A stretch of DNA of 7,359 nt, taken from assembly GCA_946042285.1 (NCBI GenBank), contig CAMGDK010000074.1, positions 1-7,359 of the forward strand, read 5' to 3'. Below are positions 6,964-7,359 of the stretch, piece by piece; position 1 is the stretch's first letter, and each line of letters begins with the position of its first letter. The DNA comes from an uncultured Clostridia bacterium. GTDB lineage: Bacteria > Bacillota > Clostridia > Oscillospirales > Acutalibacteraceae. The position numbers were made by a program, and so were the translations under genes. The notes beneath the pieces were generated by a model. That model worked only from the letters and a program-made list of their open reading frames with translations, made no database searches and was not told the origin of the DNA.

Positions 6964-7006
6964 CACCGATGTACAAGTAGGGACTGTCCCTATTTGTACA
7001 TCGGTG
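6964..7006. repeat. 43-nt near-perfect palindrome upstream of the operon promoter
   Basis: CACCGATGTACAAGTAGGGA (6964-6983) is followed by a 3-nt spacer and then by its inverse complement (6987-7006), with a single mismatch (G opposite T at 6977/6993). Neither strand has a solid U-tract after it: the plus strand reads TAATATTTT and the minus strand CTTTAATAAATAAATT. It is therefore a poor terminator. It may be a dispersed REP/MITE-like palindrome, or a regulatory or mRNA-end structure. Low-complexity chance is not an explanation at this length. Confidence 0.85.
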
Positions 7007-7041
7007 TAATATTTTAGGGGGATTTGCGTGAAATATTATAC
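7004..7041. repeat. AT-rich inverted repeat
   Basis: GTGTAATATTT (7004-7014) can pair with AAATATTATAC (7031-7041), 11 bp with one G-T, around a 16-nt G-rich spacer (7015-7030). It overlaps the last 3 nt of the larger palindrome. The AT-rich arms make it weak, and no function is apparent. It could be part of the same inserted element. Confidence 0.35.
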
Positions 7042-7046
7042 AAATT

Positions 7047-7082
7047 GTAAAAAAATAAGACTGTCACGGGGACAGCCTTATT
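7047..7082 (-). terminator. Intrinsic terminator of the gene at the right edge
   Basis: On the minus strand AATAAGGCTGTC (7071-7082) pairs with GACAGTCTTATT (7054-7065), 12 bp with one G-U wobble and a 5-nt loop. The run of T that ends the stem continues through the complement of 7049-7053. The hairpin begins 4 nt after the TGA stop of the upstream gene. It separates that gene from the teichoic acid operon. Confidence 0.9.
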
Positions 7083-7086
7083 TCAA

Positions 7087-7359
7087 TCAATTTTTTGAAT
7101 AGTATATATAATTTCCTATGTTCAACGGTTCAAGACGATAGAACAATCTAAACAGCTTTTTCTTAAGGTCGTTATGCTTAAATTCAATATTGTTTACACA
7201 GATAAAATCGACGCTGCTCGGTGCCTTATCAAACTCAACAACCTTAACCTCGTCGGGAACGAGTGAAAAATAGTTCTCACTCGGGATTTCATCGCTGTCA
7301 ATACAAAGGTTATACACAACCTTATCCGAGCTTAAGTAAAGCTTGTTATCCTTTAGCTC
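7087..7359 (-). CDS. C-terminal end of an unrecognised protein (partial)
   Basis: The reading frame is open from the right edge of the window to a TGA at 7087-7089, giving the last 90 residues of a longer protein. The GTG at 7317 is not a credible start because the frame continues upstream without a stop and there is no well-placed Shine-Dalgarno. The visible part has alternating hydrophobic residues typical of beta-strands (KLYLSSDKVVYNL, VKVVEF, VDFICVNNIEF), then a basic tail (KHNDLKKKLFRLFYR) and a tyrosine-rich end. The stretch SENYFSLVPDEVKVVEF recalls, from memory, the Ig-like strand motif SDNYFDLLPGE near the end of family 2 glycoside hydrolases. A C-terminal beta-sandwich on a cell-surface or glycan-related enzyme is therefore possible but unproven. 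Its own terminator follows, so it is not part of the teichoic acid operon transcript. Confidence 0.7.
   Translation of the reverse strand, partial: ELKDNKLYLSSDKVVYNLCIDSDEIPSENYFSLVPDEVKVVEFDKAPSSVDFICVNNIEFKHNDLKKKLFRLFYRLEPLNIGNYIYYSKN

Noticed and set aside
6964..7006. The palindrome as a Rho-independent terminator
   Set aside because: Neither strand has a run of U directly after the stem, and the upstream gene already has a much better terminator at 7047-7082.
7035..7040. TATAAT on the minus strand as a second operon promoter
   Set aside because: No -35-like sequence occurs at 16-18 nt, there is no correct TGn extension, and the hexamer lies in an AT-rich inverted repeat.
7087..7317. 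A complete 76-residue small protein starting at GTG 7317
   Set aside because: The frame continues without a stop to the window edge, and there is no well-spaced Shine-Dalgarno before the GTG. It is the tail of a longer gene cut by the window.

Overview
The window looks like a chromosomal piece of a moderately low-GC Gram-positive bacterium, most plausibly a clostridial gut-type Firmicute (Oscillospiraceae/Ruminococcus-like). This is inferred from strong Shine-Dalgarno sites, sigma-A type promoters, U-tailed hairpin terminators, and wall teichoic acid genes whose products read like Staphylococcus aureus TarI and TarJ. The genus is a guess that I could not test. No tRNA, rRNA, CRISPR array, insertion sequence or transposase was seen. 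Every protein gene lies on the minus strand, so transcription runs from right to left.

Layout in transcription order: (1) 7359-7087, the last 90 codons of an unrecognised protein that enters from beyond the right edge and ends in a good intrinsic terminator (7047-7082). (2) 7046-6869, a short intergenic stretch with a 43-nt near-perfect palindrome (6964-7006) and then a well-formed promoter (6918-6946). (3) 6868-1711, a tight four-gene operon: two tandem, homologous CDP-polyol phosphotransferases of the TagF/TarL family (496 and 637 aa), tarI (ribitol-5-phosphate cytidylyltransferase) and tarJ (ribulose-5-phosphate reductase), closed by a terminator at 1662-1701. The gene junctions are +3 nt, +18 nt and an 8-nt overlap. 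(4) 1592-66, guaA (GMP synthase), a housekeeping gene with its own consensus promoter (1623-1651) and a leader of only about 24 nt. (5) 38-65, a GC-rich hairpin whose U-tract reads on the plus strand, suggesting that a convergent gene lies off the left edge.

How the genes work together: TarJ reduces ribulose-5-phosphate to ribitol-5-phosphate. TarI activates it with CTP to CDP-ribitol. One or both TagF/TarL-like enzymes would then transfer polyol-phosphate units onto the lipid-linked teichoic acid primer at the inner face of the membrane. This is a poly(ribitol-phosphate) backbone module. Which paralog primes and which polymerises, and whether one uses CDP-glycerol, cannot be read from the sequence.

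The pathway itself is known. The points most worth a second look are the in-frame, single-stop-codon junction between the two transferase genes, the extra membrane-like segment in the larger paralog, the palindrome upstream of the operon promoter, and the unidentified protein end at the right edge.
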